Part shown: piece after piece, positions 50,046 to 60,703 of the stretch
How positions within the stretch are numbered: position 1 is the stretch's first letter
Layout: every line of letters starts with the position of its first letter
Assembly (NCBI GenBank): GCA_027924585.1
Contig: BSBM01000486.1
Coordinates: 46,206,001 to 46,270,000, forward strand
Direction: 5' to 3'
Length of the DNA stretch: 64,000 nucleotides
Source: Larix kaempferi
Lineage: Eukaryota > Streptophyta > Pinopsida > Pinales > Pinaceae
Notes under the pieces: generated by a model
The model's input: only the letters and a program-made list of their open reading frames with translations
The model's database searches: none
Told to the model about the DNA's origin: nothing
Made by a program: the position numbers and the translations under genes

Positions 50046-53000
50046 TATTACCATTAGCATGAACACCAATAGTTAACAATGAACAACCATAGTCAACAAT
50101 ATTCAATCATGGTCAACCATAATCAACCATAGACAACCCAATTCAACCCTGGTCAACCATGGTAAACCATAGTCAAATTGATATAATATTAATAATTATT
50201 ATTTTAATATTACAATTTTTAAGTATAAATAATGGTATTTAATGTTTATAATAATAATAAATTTATTATTATTTCAATCTTAAGTGATCGTGTCAAAACA
50301 ACCAAAGTCAACCATGTCCAAACAATTAAAGTAATGAAATTCAACCAAAAAAAACAAAGTTAACCTATCAACCAAGGTCAACTATGCCCAATCAAACAAA
50401 GTCAACAATGCTCAAACAATGTAACCATGGCTAAACATAGTAAACCACGGTCAACTAAATCAAACATGGACAACCAAAGTCAACCTTGGTCAACTAAACC
50501 ATGTAAAACAAAGTCAACCATGGTCAACGAAACCACGCCCAAACAACCAATGTCAACAAAACAACCTAAGTCATGCAAACTGAACCATGGTCAACCATGG
50601 CCAATTAATGTAAACAATTGTTAAAGATAATAAACTATGGTTAACAAAAAATGTAAACCAAATTCATACAAATAATGTAAAATAATGTCATCCAAATTGA
50701 GCCATTCCTAAACAACCATAGTCATCCAAAGGCAACGATGCCTAAACAACCAAAGACAATAAAAAAAACTAAATTCAGTCATGCCCAAAGTCAACCAAAG
50801 TTAACCACAATCAACCATGCCCAAACAACGAAAGTTAATCAAAGTCAACCAAACAACCAAAGACGACAAAAGTCAACCATGGTCAACAAAATAATGTAAA
50901 TCAAAGTCAACCATTGTTAACCAAACAAAGTTAACAATTTAAACATGGTAAACCAAAGTCAACTATGGTAAACCATAGTCAATTATGGTCAAATTGATAT
51001 TAATCTTAATAATGTTAATACATTAATATTAATATTAATAATTATTATTTTAATATTACAATTTTAAGTATAAATAATGGTATTTAATGTTTATAATAAT
51101 AATAACTATATTATTATTTCAATCTTAAGTGATGGTGACAAAACAACCAAAGTCAACCAGAGTCAACCATGTCCAAACAATTAAATTTAATGAAATTCAA
51201 CCTAACAACCAAGGTCAATCGTGCCCAATAAAAAAAATCAACAATGCTGAAACAATGTAACCGTGTTTAAACATAGTAAACCATGGTAAACTAAATCAAA
51301 CATGGATAACCAAAGTCAACCATGGTCAACCAAACCATGTAACACAAAGTCAACCATGGTCAACGAAACCATGCCCAAACAACCAAAGTCAACAAAACAA
51401 CCTAAGTCATGCAAACTGAACCAAGGTCAACCATGCCCAAATAATGTAAACCATTGTTAAAGATAATAAACCATGGTCAACAAAACAATGTAAACCAAAT
51501 TCATTCAAATAATGTAAAATAATTTGTCATCCAAAGTCAGCCATGCCTAAACAACCATAGTCATCCAAAGGAAACATGCCTAAACAACCAAAGATAACCA
51601 AAACAATCAAATTCAACCATGCCCAAACAACCAAAGTTAATTAAAGTCAACCAAAGAACCAAAGCCGATAAAAGTGAACCATGGTGTACCAAACAATATA
51701 AACCAAAGTCAAAAGTGGTTAACCAAACAATGTTAACAATTTAAACATGGTCAACCAAACAATGTAAACCAAAGTCAACCATGGTCAACCAAACAATGTT
51801 AGGTTCAAATTCAACCAAAGTAAACAATGTTAACATGATCAACCAAGAAATGTAACATCATCCCCCAAATCATGGAAATGATGTAAACAATTCAAGCAAA
51901 GTCAGCCAAAGGAAAACATACCCAAACAACCAAAGTAATCCAAAGTCAACCATTCCCAAACAACCAAAGTCATTAAGACAAATATGGCTTAATAATATTA
52001 ACATTAAGCTAAAGGAAACCTTATTAAAATTACTTACTTACAACCACAGTCAACCATGAACATCCAAATTCAACCATAGTAAACCATAGTCAAGCATGGT
52101 AAACCTTAGTCAACCATGGTAAATCATAGTTGACCATATTGAATAAGTCAACCAAATTCAACCACATTCAAACAAAGTGAATCATACTCAACCATGGTTA
52201 ACCATATCGAACTAAAGTCAACCAAAATCAACCATATTTAATCGAAGTCAACCATAGTCAATTAGTCAACCAAACTCAAACAAAGTTAACCATAGTCTAT
52301 TGCTTCCTAACAAAGTCATCCATAGTCAATTAGTCACCATAGTAAACCAAAGTCGACCATATTCTATGAATGTCAACCATGGTCATCAATAGTCAACCTT
52401 AGTCAATTAGTCAACCAAAGTTAATTGCAGCCAAATAATGGCCAACCTAAGTTTAAACCATACTTAAACATTGGTCAACCATGGTCAACCATAGTCAACC
52501 ATATTCAATTAGTCAACTAAAGTTAGCCATAGTCGAATAAAGTAAACCATAGTCAACAATAGCTAATCATCATGTTCATGTCTTGGAGAATCCATAGTAG
52601 CCATGATTGTCATCGACGTTTCAAATCCAAAACAGGATTCATCATCAGGATAGTTTGTTAATTTTTCTTACCAAACTCAAACCTTGGTCAACCATAGTGA
52701 ACCATAATAAACCATATTCCACCATTTTCAATGATTTTTAACCAATAATGAATTATGGACACACTAAGTCAGCCATAGTCAACCATGGTCAACCATATTC
52801 AACCATGGCCAACCGTGGTCAACCATGTTCAATTATAGTCAATTATGGTCAACCATAATCGATCATAGTGATTTAGTTAACCAACATCAACCTGAGTCAA
52901 ACAAATTCAATCATATTCAATCCATGTCAATCATATTAAGCAATAGTCAACCATGGTCAATTAGTCAGCATAGTAAACCAAAGACAACCATAGGAAACCA

Positions 53001-53640
53001 AAGTTAACCATGGTCAGCTGCAGTTATTTAGTCAACCAAAGTAAAATAAATTTAAGTATAGTCACTTGCGGCCAAACAATGTCAACCATAATTGACAATA
53101 GTCAACCATAGTCAACCTGTCAACCAAAGTCAACCATAGTCAAATAAAGTTAACCATAGTCAATCATGGTCTACCATATTAAACCAAAGTTACTTATGTC
53201 CAACCAAGGTCAACCATGTTCAACGATGGTCAACCATAGTCAATTAGTGAGCCACAGTCAAACAAAGTAAACCACATTCAACCATATCTAATCATGGACA
53301 ATCGAGGTAAACAAAGTAAACCATGGTTAACCCTAGTCAACCATAGCCAACCATAGCAAACCATATTACACCATGGTGGTACTTTTCTTGATTCTATGGT
53401 CATGGTTTGCTGATCAGGTGCATTCTTCTTCTAATATTTGTAGGGCAGTTTCTTCGATTTCATAATGTTGTTATATCGCTCTACAATAAGGAGAGTTTAA
53501 TCCTTCAATTACTGCTCTATAGTCAAGAGAGTTTAATTTGATTAAAATAATTGAGTAGTTTAATTTGATCAAAAGAATTGGGTATGTAGTCAACCATGGT
53601 TAACTAAAGTCTACCATAGTCAAGCACAGGGAATCAAAGT
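50046..53640 (+). repeat. Degenerate 10-bp array (RGTCAACCAW), block 2
   Basis: The same decamer type as block 1. The part from about 50131 to 50960 repeats the first third of block 1, and about 50960-53065 repeats nearly all of block 1. Landmarks: the insert at 48661 recurs at 52571, and the phrase at 47880 (taggttc) recurs near 51800, about 3.9 kb away. A non-decamer stretch lies at 53381-53590. The array is cut at 53640 by element C and continues at 63472. Confidence 0.92.
53636..53640. repeat. Target site duplication AAAGT of element C (left copy)
   Basis: AAAGT precedes 53641 and recurs at 63472-63476. Confidence 0.88.
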
Positions 53641-53655
53641 TGTAACATCTCCATA
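53641..53655 (-). other. 15-bp extra end on element C
   Basis: TGTAACATCTCCATA lies between the target duplication and the true LTR edge (53656), which again reads TGTAACATCTCC. On the minus strand the 3' end is therefore the LTR end, then TATGG, then AGATGTTACA. TATGG is also what follows the 5' LTR (TA plus the start of the primer site). Confidence 0.8.
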
Positions 53656-54186
53656 TGTAACATCTCCAAAAATTCTAATGTTAAATTTGGGAAAATAAGG
53701 CAATTGCTCGTCTAGTCATCAATCGTTAGGAATAATAAATATCTCAATGATTTAAAAACTTACATTCTTAACTATTAGCTATCATAAGAGTATCTAATCA
53801 TAAATATTTGGCTGCATAAACTTCATTGTAATTAATTACCAAAATTATAAGTTACAGCTATTTCATGCATCGAAGCGAGACATAATCCTCATTTGATTGT
53901 TTCCATGACATCGAGGATCTCCATAATTTATAACGAAGGTCATTAGGGACCAAAAAGCACCATCCTTGTATCCACAAAATGTCCATTAGCTATCCATTAA
54001 GAAATGAAATCATTTTTATCTATATCACAACATCTAACAAATTGTCACAATGTTACTTTTAACCAAGCTATACTAACTTGCATTTGAATCCGCTTGCAAT
54101 TACTCAACGTTAGAGATCAATAGTGCTAAGGGAAAACACACACACAAGATACAAAAGATACACATTGCACAGAGAAAAATATACAC

Positions 54187-54218
54187 GTGGTTCACCCATC
54201 TCTATGGGCTACGTCCAC
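54187..54218 (-). promoter_or_regulatory. Conserved LTR hairpin, C version (3' LTR)
   Basis: On the minus strand: GTGG, ACGTAG, apical CCCAT-AGAG-ATGGG, TGAA, CCAC. A T/G-rich run follows, ending in a long TTGTGTGTGTG. Confidence 0.8.
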
Positions 54219-54994
54219 CAGAACAATCACCTTATATATTATTTCTTGAAATGAGATTTACAACAAACAACGCTGTGTTATAGTCAGGGATATGATATGC
54301 AAACATATATAAGCATAATTAAAATTCTTATTAGGCAGAGTCCTCAGATCGATCTTATAAAGATTGCTCTTGTAAAGAGTCTTGTAAAAGCAAAGTAAGA
54401 TACTTTTCAATCAAGGAGAAATATAGATCGCCAATCACTATTAGCATTATCATATAAATATCTAGTGAGGAATTAGATGGAGGCCATGGTTCGATCCTCT
54501 TGTTTGAGAGATCGCCGAGCACTGTAAACCAATGCTGCCATAATATATATATATCATAACAAAAAATGGAAATCGAGCTCAACGGGTTGTTCTATCACTA
54601 TTTTCAAGCAAAGATAGGATGTATGAGTATAAGATTTCAAATCAATATACATCTCTATAACTAGATCGAAAACGGTATCTTTTAGTCAAAATGCCGAAAG
54701 TGAGATTCACAACCTAAACCTAACTTCTATAAAATCATCTGTAGCAAGCTCGCATAACGATAATACCTCCTATCAGTATGGTAAAAATAGATCGCTTATC
54801 CTCTAACGCATTACTACAGAGTTTTAAACCAACATTTTATCTACCAAAGCAGAAACAAGGATCTAGTGCGACTTTGTCCAATAAACCCCTATAAAATACC
54901 CTAAGTAAACTGGAAACATTATTTGAAATTTTCAAAATAGAAAACTGCGATTTTATACTAAAACAATGTACAGTGAGTATATATATGTATATCT

Positions 54995-55145
54995 AAAACA
55001 GCGATCAATGGTGTGGAGATTGCACGGATCAATCTGCAATAACAAAATATAATACAGTGATCAACGGTGTGGAGATCGTATGGATGGATCCGTAATAAAA
55101 ATATATATATAATATAGTGATCAGCTGGAGTTGGGATCGCATAGA
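54995..55145 (-). repeat. Diverged repeat of about 60 bp rich in GATC, element C LTR
   Basis: Three units share cgatcaatggtgtggagat or a variant, then ggatc and an AT-rich tail. The equivalent is at 61480-61630 in the other LTR. Confidence 0.65.
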
Positions 55146-55885
55146 TCTGTCCAACACAAATGAATAGTTCAATGATCCCTAGGATTAGACTCCTAAGGGG
55201 CCGTCCTCTCCCATTGGAGATTGAAAACTCAGAATTCTACCTATGTACTGAGCTTGCTAAGAATTCAATGAAGATAAGATCGATCTAGCCAGCTGACTAT
55301 CGTTCAACAAAAACCAAGTGTCCTTTAAATGAACTTAAGCATAACTCAGACGCTACCTCGATTCAACAATTGAGTACACAATACTTTCTGAGATGACTGT
55401 AGAGTCCGGGTTTAAATATGCAATGAACACAGGATTAAGATTGTAGAGCTCCAAGCAATGAGCAGAGGATTACTACTATAGAGATCATGATAATGATCCC
55501 AAGATTACAGCTACGGATACCAATCATTAAGGTTATATAAAAACAAAAGAACAACAATTCAGAGATCGCATAGATCGATCAAAACCCTAGATTTGATAAC
55601 TCCAAACAATCAATACCAAATTCTAAAAGAAAGGATAACCCTGTCAACGCAGAGATATCTATCCACCTGGTGATCTTTAAAAGGAATGATAAAACTCTAA
55701 AAGAAGATGTAGAGTTTTGTATGTCTTACCAATACGATGCGAGAGGCAAGGGTTCGCATGTCTTACCGTAACAATATGCTAGGAATTAGAGATCGAATAC
55801 AGAAAGAGATTCCTCCCAAGCGAATGACTACTGTCCATTGTTTCCCGTCGCAGTCCACCCTCCCCCTCTCTTCAGATCGATTACC

Positions 55886-55897
55886 TATATATAAAAA
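55886..55897 (-). promoter_or_regulatory. Candidate TATA box in element C 3' LTR
   Basis: On the minus strand TTTTATATATAGG follows a GGGGCGGA box and a CCACTTGGCA motif, and precedes a GA-rich stretch. The equivalent in the 5' LTR is at 62370-62382. This is the most promoter-like layout in the window, but it is untested. Confidence 0.45.
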
Positions 55898-56900
55898 AAA
55901 ATCCTTTCTTTCTTGGAACATCCGCCCCAGTAATAGCTCGAAACTTAAGGCAGACAACAATGCCAAGTGGCAGTTACGAACAGCTTTCCCTGTCCACTAA
56001 GGGAATAAAATCGTTGGAATCCCTTTCTAAAAGAAATCTAAAATAAATGCACCAGATTTGTTAAACAACCACATCGTGATTACTTTTGTTATAAAGTAGA
56101 AATGCCGAATCAGATATTCAACACATTTATGGGGCCCCTCTCTCTTCAGTAGGAAGAAATAATAATAATAATCAAAATAACTCGATCTAGACGTTCCTTT
56201 TGGGGACTACATGTACCGCCACACTTATGCCTCCTTTAGAGTGAAAGTGGTTGTGGCATGGGTAACTTTTCTTGAACAAAGTATTAATTAAATCTTTGGG
56301 TTTTTACTCCTTCCAACTAAAGCTACTAGCTTTAGAGTAACATAAGGCGATGGCCTTTTCACTAAAATGTGAAATATTTCTTATTAAGATAAGGTGAATT
56401 TCCAATTCCCTTGTATTCCCTCTATATAGTGGAAACTTGAAACTTCCCCTTATATTTTAGTTTATGATTTAAGTATACTAAAAATTAATAAGCTAAGCTT
56501 TATCAAAACCCATTAATAGGCTCAGTTTAAATTTAGCTTAGGAGGTTTACTTGGGATTTATAACACTCCCTGTTGGAAATGTGATTAAGTGAATTACGTC
56601 AAATTATACTCCACACATAAGGCGTTATACTAAGGTGTATGTCGTCAAGGTTGCCTATTTGTTTGTAACGAAAAGGTTGTAGTCCTCGACTTAGGACATT
56701 ATATGAAAGTCTTGGTTAATACCCATAGATCCAACCATTATGTCCTACAGGGTCCTAGGCCTTAAAGTTTAGATTATCAAGGATTCTCTTGACTTTACCT
56801 TTCCGAAATGATTTAGTTGTCGACGCTTAGTTGCACCGTTGCACCTTCTGTTCTCAGTTTACAACCTATAGCTTAGAATTAACGATGTTTTCAAGGTCCA

Positions 56901-56933
56901 CTGGTGGGGCCTTGGCCTTGAGCTCCTCACTAG
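56901..56933 (-). promoter_or_regulatory. Conserved U3 hairpin, C copy (3' LTR)
   Basis: On the minus strand CTAGTG ... CACCAG, one change from the L and S2 copies, 53 nt from the LTR start. Confidence 0.85.
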
Positions 56934-56986
56934 GGCCTCATAAATAATTTACATCATACATTTATAAATCTTAGAGGGGTATTACA

Positions 56987-57000
56987 TCCTCCTCCCCTTA
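56987..57000 (-). promoter_or_regulatory. Polypurine tract of element C
   Basis: On the minus strand AAGGGGAGGAGGA abuts the 3' LTR. Confidence 0.88.
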
Positions 57001-57005
57001 AAAAT

Positions 57006-57023
57006 AATACCGTCCTCGGTGTT
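57006..57023 (-). promoter_or_regulatory. Pre-PPT hairpin, element C
   Basis: On the minus strand AACACCG-AGGA-CGGTATT, a 7-bp stem with one mismatch around the same AGGA loop as in L and the chromovirus. Confidence 0.7.
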
Positions 57024-57380
57024 CATTATTTTCAGCAGTTTGTCCTCTCTTTCGTAGTCAACCTTTGCTTGTTTTGTCATTACTGTTTGTCCTCCTTCGC
57101 ACTTTCATGACTCTTTTTCAAGTCCCTCTCGATCACATCTGCATTTTTCACTACACAACCAGAATTCAAAGAACCGAAAAAACTTATCATCCATTCCATA
57201 ATCGAACTCATAAATATAAAAAAATGAGCCATTTTATTGCAGCATATCATTTGTAATTCATGGAATATCTTTAGTCTTTGTTTGTGCTTTTATTATCACA
57301 AAGACACTTAAATCCAGTGCTCTAAGAATTGTATACTGTTTAATTTAATCAACACATCAATCATTTGATCCAGGAATTCC

Positions 57381-57790
57381 TTGCCTAGCACCCCAGTGCT
57401 CACGCAGCAATCCTTTCGGAGTTTTCTTGCCTAACACCACAGTGCTCACACAGCAATCCTTTCGGAGATTTCTTGCCTAACACCACAGTGCTCACACAAC
57501 AATCTTTTCGGATATTTCTTGCCTAACACCACAGTGCTCACACAGCAATACTATCTCCCATGCATACTAAGCAGCGTCCTGCCTCCCGCATATGCATTTT
57601 ATTATAGTTTGCCTAGGTCTTTACAGCCTGCTGATTCGTTCGAGAATCCTGGCAGCTATCAATTCCCTGATTCTAGGAAGTGTTTTAGTGCCCTTAACGC
57701 ACTCTTACATAATTCCCCTCAAGCCTTCTCGCTTGAGTCCTGGAATTTATTTTCCCTCAAGCCGCCTTGCTTGAGTCTAGAAAAATCTCT
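57381..57790 (-). repeat. Cassette M in element C, with 46-bp tandem repeat
   Basis: ttgcctaacaccacagtgct recurs with a 46-bp period at 57381 (variant), 57427, 57473 and 57519. It is followed by gcagcgtcctgcctccc (57571-57587), gcctaggtctt and two copies of the CTCAAGC..GCTTGAG type inverted motif (57718-57776). All blocks recur in LARD L and most in the chromovirus U3. Confidence 0.85.
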
Positions 57791-59954
57791 TTCAAATTAC
57801 TCAATTATTTCGTCATATTACATTTTGTAACCATACGATTACTCTTACCAATTCGGGTCGAGTTTTCCTGAAAAATATATCAAAATTTAAAAGAATCTGT
57901 AATAGTTGCGATGTGGATCTTAAATCCTCACCCCCTTATTTTACCATGCATAATATTTATGCTCTTGCATTTTCACAAGCTTCACAGAAATTTCGCCACC
58001 TGCCAAATTTCATTTATTAGTATCACTTTATATACAAAATCAAATATTGTAAGAAGATCCCTTCCTTAAACAAAAAATCATCTTTCTTAATCAAATATCC
58101 ATATGTGATCATCTAAAATGTCATTTCCCACTACGCATAACTAGCTTATAAGATTACATAATGCTTTGAACACGATATAACATTCTTTCTATGATGATCC
58201 ATGGACATTATGATTATTTAACCTCGAATGTTAGCTTTCACCATTTCAACACAATTCCTATTTTAGTTGTACAACCCTTTTTGTATACCCTAACATCATA
58301 TAGAGATAACCAATTGTCTAACACAACTTACATACCTTATACAGATAACCATGTACCTTTGTAAAGTCGACCGCATAGTTCACCTTCATCTGCCGAGGTT
58401 CCAATTTACTTGTATCATCATGCATTAGTATTATACATGAATCGATGTATATCCCACATTTACCCATTGATGGTGTCAGGCAGTGATGTGTGGGAAAATA
58501 ACATTTGCTCGACCACAACATTCAAAGTGTTAGTCGTATAAAGGTAAATAAATCATAAGAACAATCATACATATAACATATGTTCACACATCATTTTTAC
58601 TTGTTTCATAAAAGCTTATACCTCGATTACTGTCCCAAAGATCACTTCCGATCTACCCTGCAAATTCCATGTCATCAATGTTTTCCTTAACACATAATAA
58701 TTAAAAACAGTCATTCCTTGTGGTAACATAAGGACGTCAGAAGATTACAGCATCCTACTAACCTGTATTCATTTCATGTTGGTTCCAGGTTTCCAATAAT
58801 CTATCCCTTAACAAAATAATCAATTTGAGAAAACATATAGTTGTACATGGATAGCAAGTCGTCATAAATATTGAACAAATAATAGTATAACTATTACTCA
58901 TTGTTTCCCACGTCTTATCTTAGTAGCAATTACTGAAATAAGAGGTATATATAAAAGGTACTCATGCATTTTCATCATATGTATTAACTGATTAATATTC
59001 ACATGTATATGTAATTATAACCATTTCCTTTTGTTGCACTTATACGTAAGGGTACGAGCATGCTTCAATGTCACAAAAATCTTATTATAATTACTTATCT
59101 TATACAATTACATACTAGAATGAAATTGATTAGCAAGGAGACCATTAATAATTTTATATTTTATATTTTATTTTTATTTTTTTTCCTTTTGTAATCTCAC
59201 AATTTCCAAGTCATAGAAAACTTCACACCAATTAAAGTTAATTTCTTTGTTTAAAAGAAACCAGAAATCCTAGTCTAGCCAAACTATACTTCTTATGGAA
59301 TAAAACAACAACTTAACATCGCCTAATTATGCTTCCCTCATAACTAGAAATATTGAATTCACAATGACTCCTCCTGCAGTATGCACCTTTACAGATTTTA
59401 CTACTAAAGTCAAGCTCATTATAAATTTATAAACCTTCTTATTTAAGGTAACTCATATGTAAACGGAACTTGATCGTTTTTTATGTAGTTCAAAACCCAA
59501 GACTGACCCAAACTATCAAGTCTTTAATGGACCTTTTAACATATAGACTTACTTCTGATCTAAACTTAATGGATCTTTTAACAGATCTAATTTGCTTACA
59601 TTCCCATCTAAATTTCATATTTGGAAATCTAAACTATTGTTCAAGCAAGTTTACTTAGTTATCTAAGGTCAACCAAATTAGGAGACTTCCTTAGCCTATA
59701 AACTTCACTTTGAAATAGCTAGGATAACTTCCAATACGTGCTTTTACTCTACTTACAAATACCCATTTCATAAGGACTTGACTCCCATAGTCTAACTTTT
59801 AAGTAAATTTTTGACCTTATAGAGTATGAAATACATTGTAGAGTATGACGAGATATTCATCGTTTAGTATTTATCAATAGAAGATCATTAAAAAAGAGAC
59901 GTATACGATGTATGTTCACAAGTACTACTAAGCCATTATAATGCTCCAGCGAAA

Positions 59955-60126
59955 TGGAACATACTTACTTGCAATTTCCAAAACGTCATATTGCTTACCT
60001 CTTGCCGATCCTTGGAAATGAAGTTTTATGTTTGCGTCTTATAGAATGGAGTTCCTTTCCTAGCTCGACAAACTTGTTTCCGTCTTCCCCTATTGAGCCC
60101 AATAAGCCCGAGTGTTTGCAACCTGT
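59955..60126 (-). promoter_or_regulatory. Leader of element C conserved with LARD L
   Basis: It contains the same ordered words as 23000-23145 (ACACTCGG, TATTGGGCT, GGAACTCCATT, AAGACGCAAA, AGAGGTAAGC, GACGT, AAGTAAGT, GTTCCATT). A packaging role or a splice donor is plausible but inferred. Confidence 0.6.
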
Positions 60127-60138
60127 GCTCTGATACCA
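60127..60138 (-). promoter_or_regulatory. Primer binding site (tRNA-iMet), element C
   Basis: On the minus strand TGGTATCAGAGC, two bases after the 5' LTR. Confidence 0.95.
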
Positions 60139-60671
60139 TATGTAACATCTCCAAAAATTCTGATGTTAAATTTGGGAAAATAAGGCAATTGCTCCTCTAG
60201 TCATCAATCGTTAGGAATAATAAATATCTCAATGATTTAAAAACTTACATTCTTAACTATTAGCTATCATAAGAGTATCTAATCATAAATATTTGGCTGC
60301 ATAAACTTCATTGTAATTAATTACCAAAATTATAAGTTACAGCTATTTCATGCATCGAAGCGAGACATAATCCTCATTTGATTGTTTCCATGACATCGAG
60401 GATCTCCATAATTTATAACGAAGGTCATTAGGGACCAAAAAGCACCATCCTTGTATCCACAAAATGTCCATTAGCTATCCATTAAGAAATGAAATCATTT
60501 TTATCTATATCACAACATCTAACAAATTGTCACAATGTTACTTTTAACCAAGCTATACTAACTTGCATTTGAATCCGCTTGCAATTACTCAACGTTAGAG
60601 ATCAATAGTGCTAAGGGAAAACACACACACAAGATACAAAAGATACACATTGCACAGAGACAAATATACAC

Positions 60672-60703
60672 GTGGTTCACCCATCTCTATGGGCTACGTC
60701 CAC
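60672..60703 (-). promoter_or_regulatory. Conserved LTR hairpin, C version (5' LTR)
   Basis: Identical to 54187-54218. Confidence 0.8.

Larger units (their letters stand above)
53656..56986 (-). repeat. Element C, 3' LTR (3331 bp)
   Basis: On the minus strand it begins TGTAATACCCCTC and ends TTGGAGATGTTACA. It contains the U3 hairpin (56901-56933), TATATATA preceded by a GGGGCGGA box (near 55886-55930), diverged GATC-rich repeats (54995-55145) and the R/U5-type hairpin (54187-54218). Confidence 0.95.
57001..60126 (-). other. Element C internal region, non-coding
   Basis: From its 5' end on the minus strand: a leader similar to LARD L (59955-60126) with a GTAAGT donor-like site at 59963-59968, about 2 kb of AT-rich sequence with no recognisable protein, cassette M (57381-57790), and the pre-PPT hairpin. 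Frames are below about 105 codons and match nothing I know. Confidence 0.85.

Noticed and set aside
47203-53007. Asn/Gln/Ser/Pro-rich ORFs in the decamer array
   Set aside because: They are by-products of translating a 10-bp repeat that lacks stops in some frames.
55737-56000. 87-codon ORF in element C LTR (and its copy at 62243-62485)
   Set aside because: It lies over the promoter-like region of the LTR and is antisense; the two copies differ in start. No domain.
57381-57560. 46-bp direct repeats considered as a CRISPR array
   Set aside because: The repeats are head-to-tail without unique spacers and sit in a plant retroelement; they form an ordinary tandem repeat.
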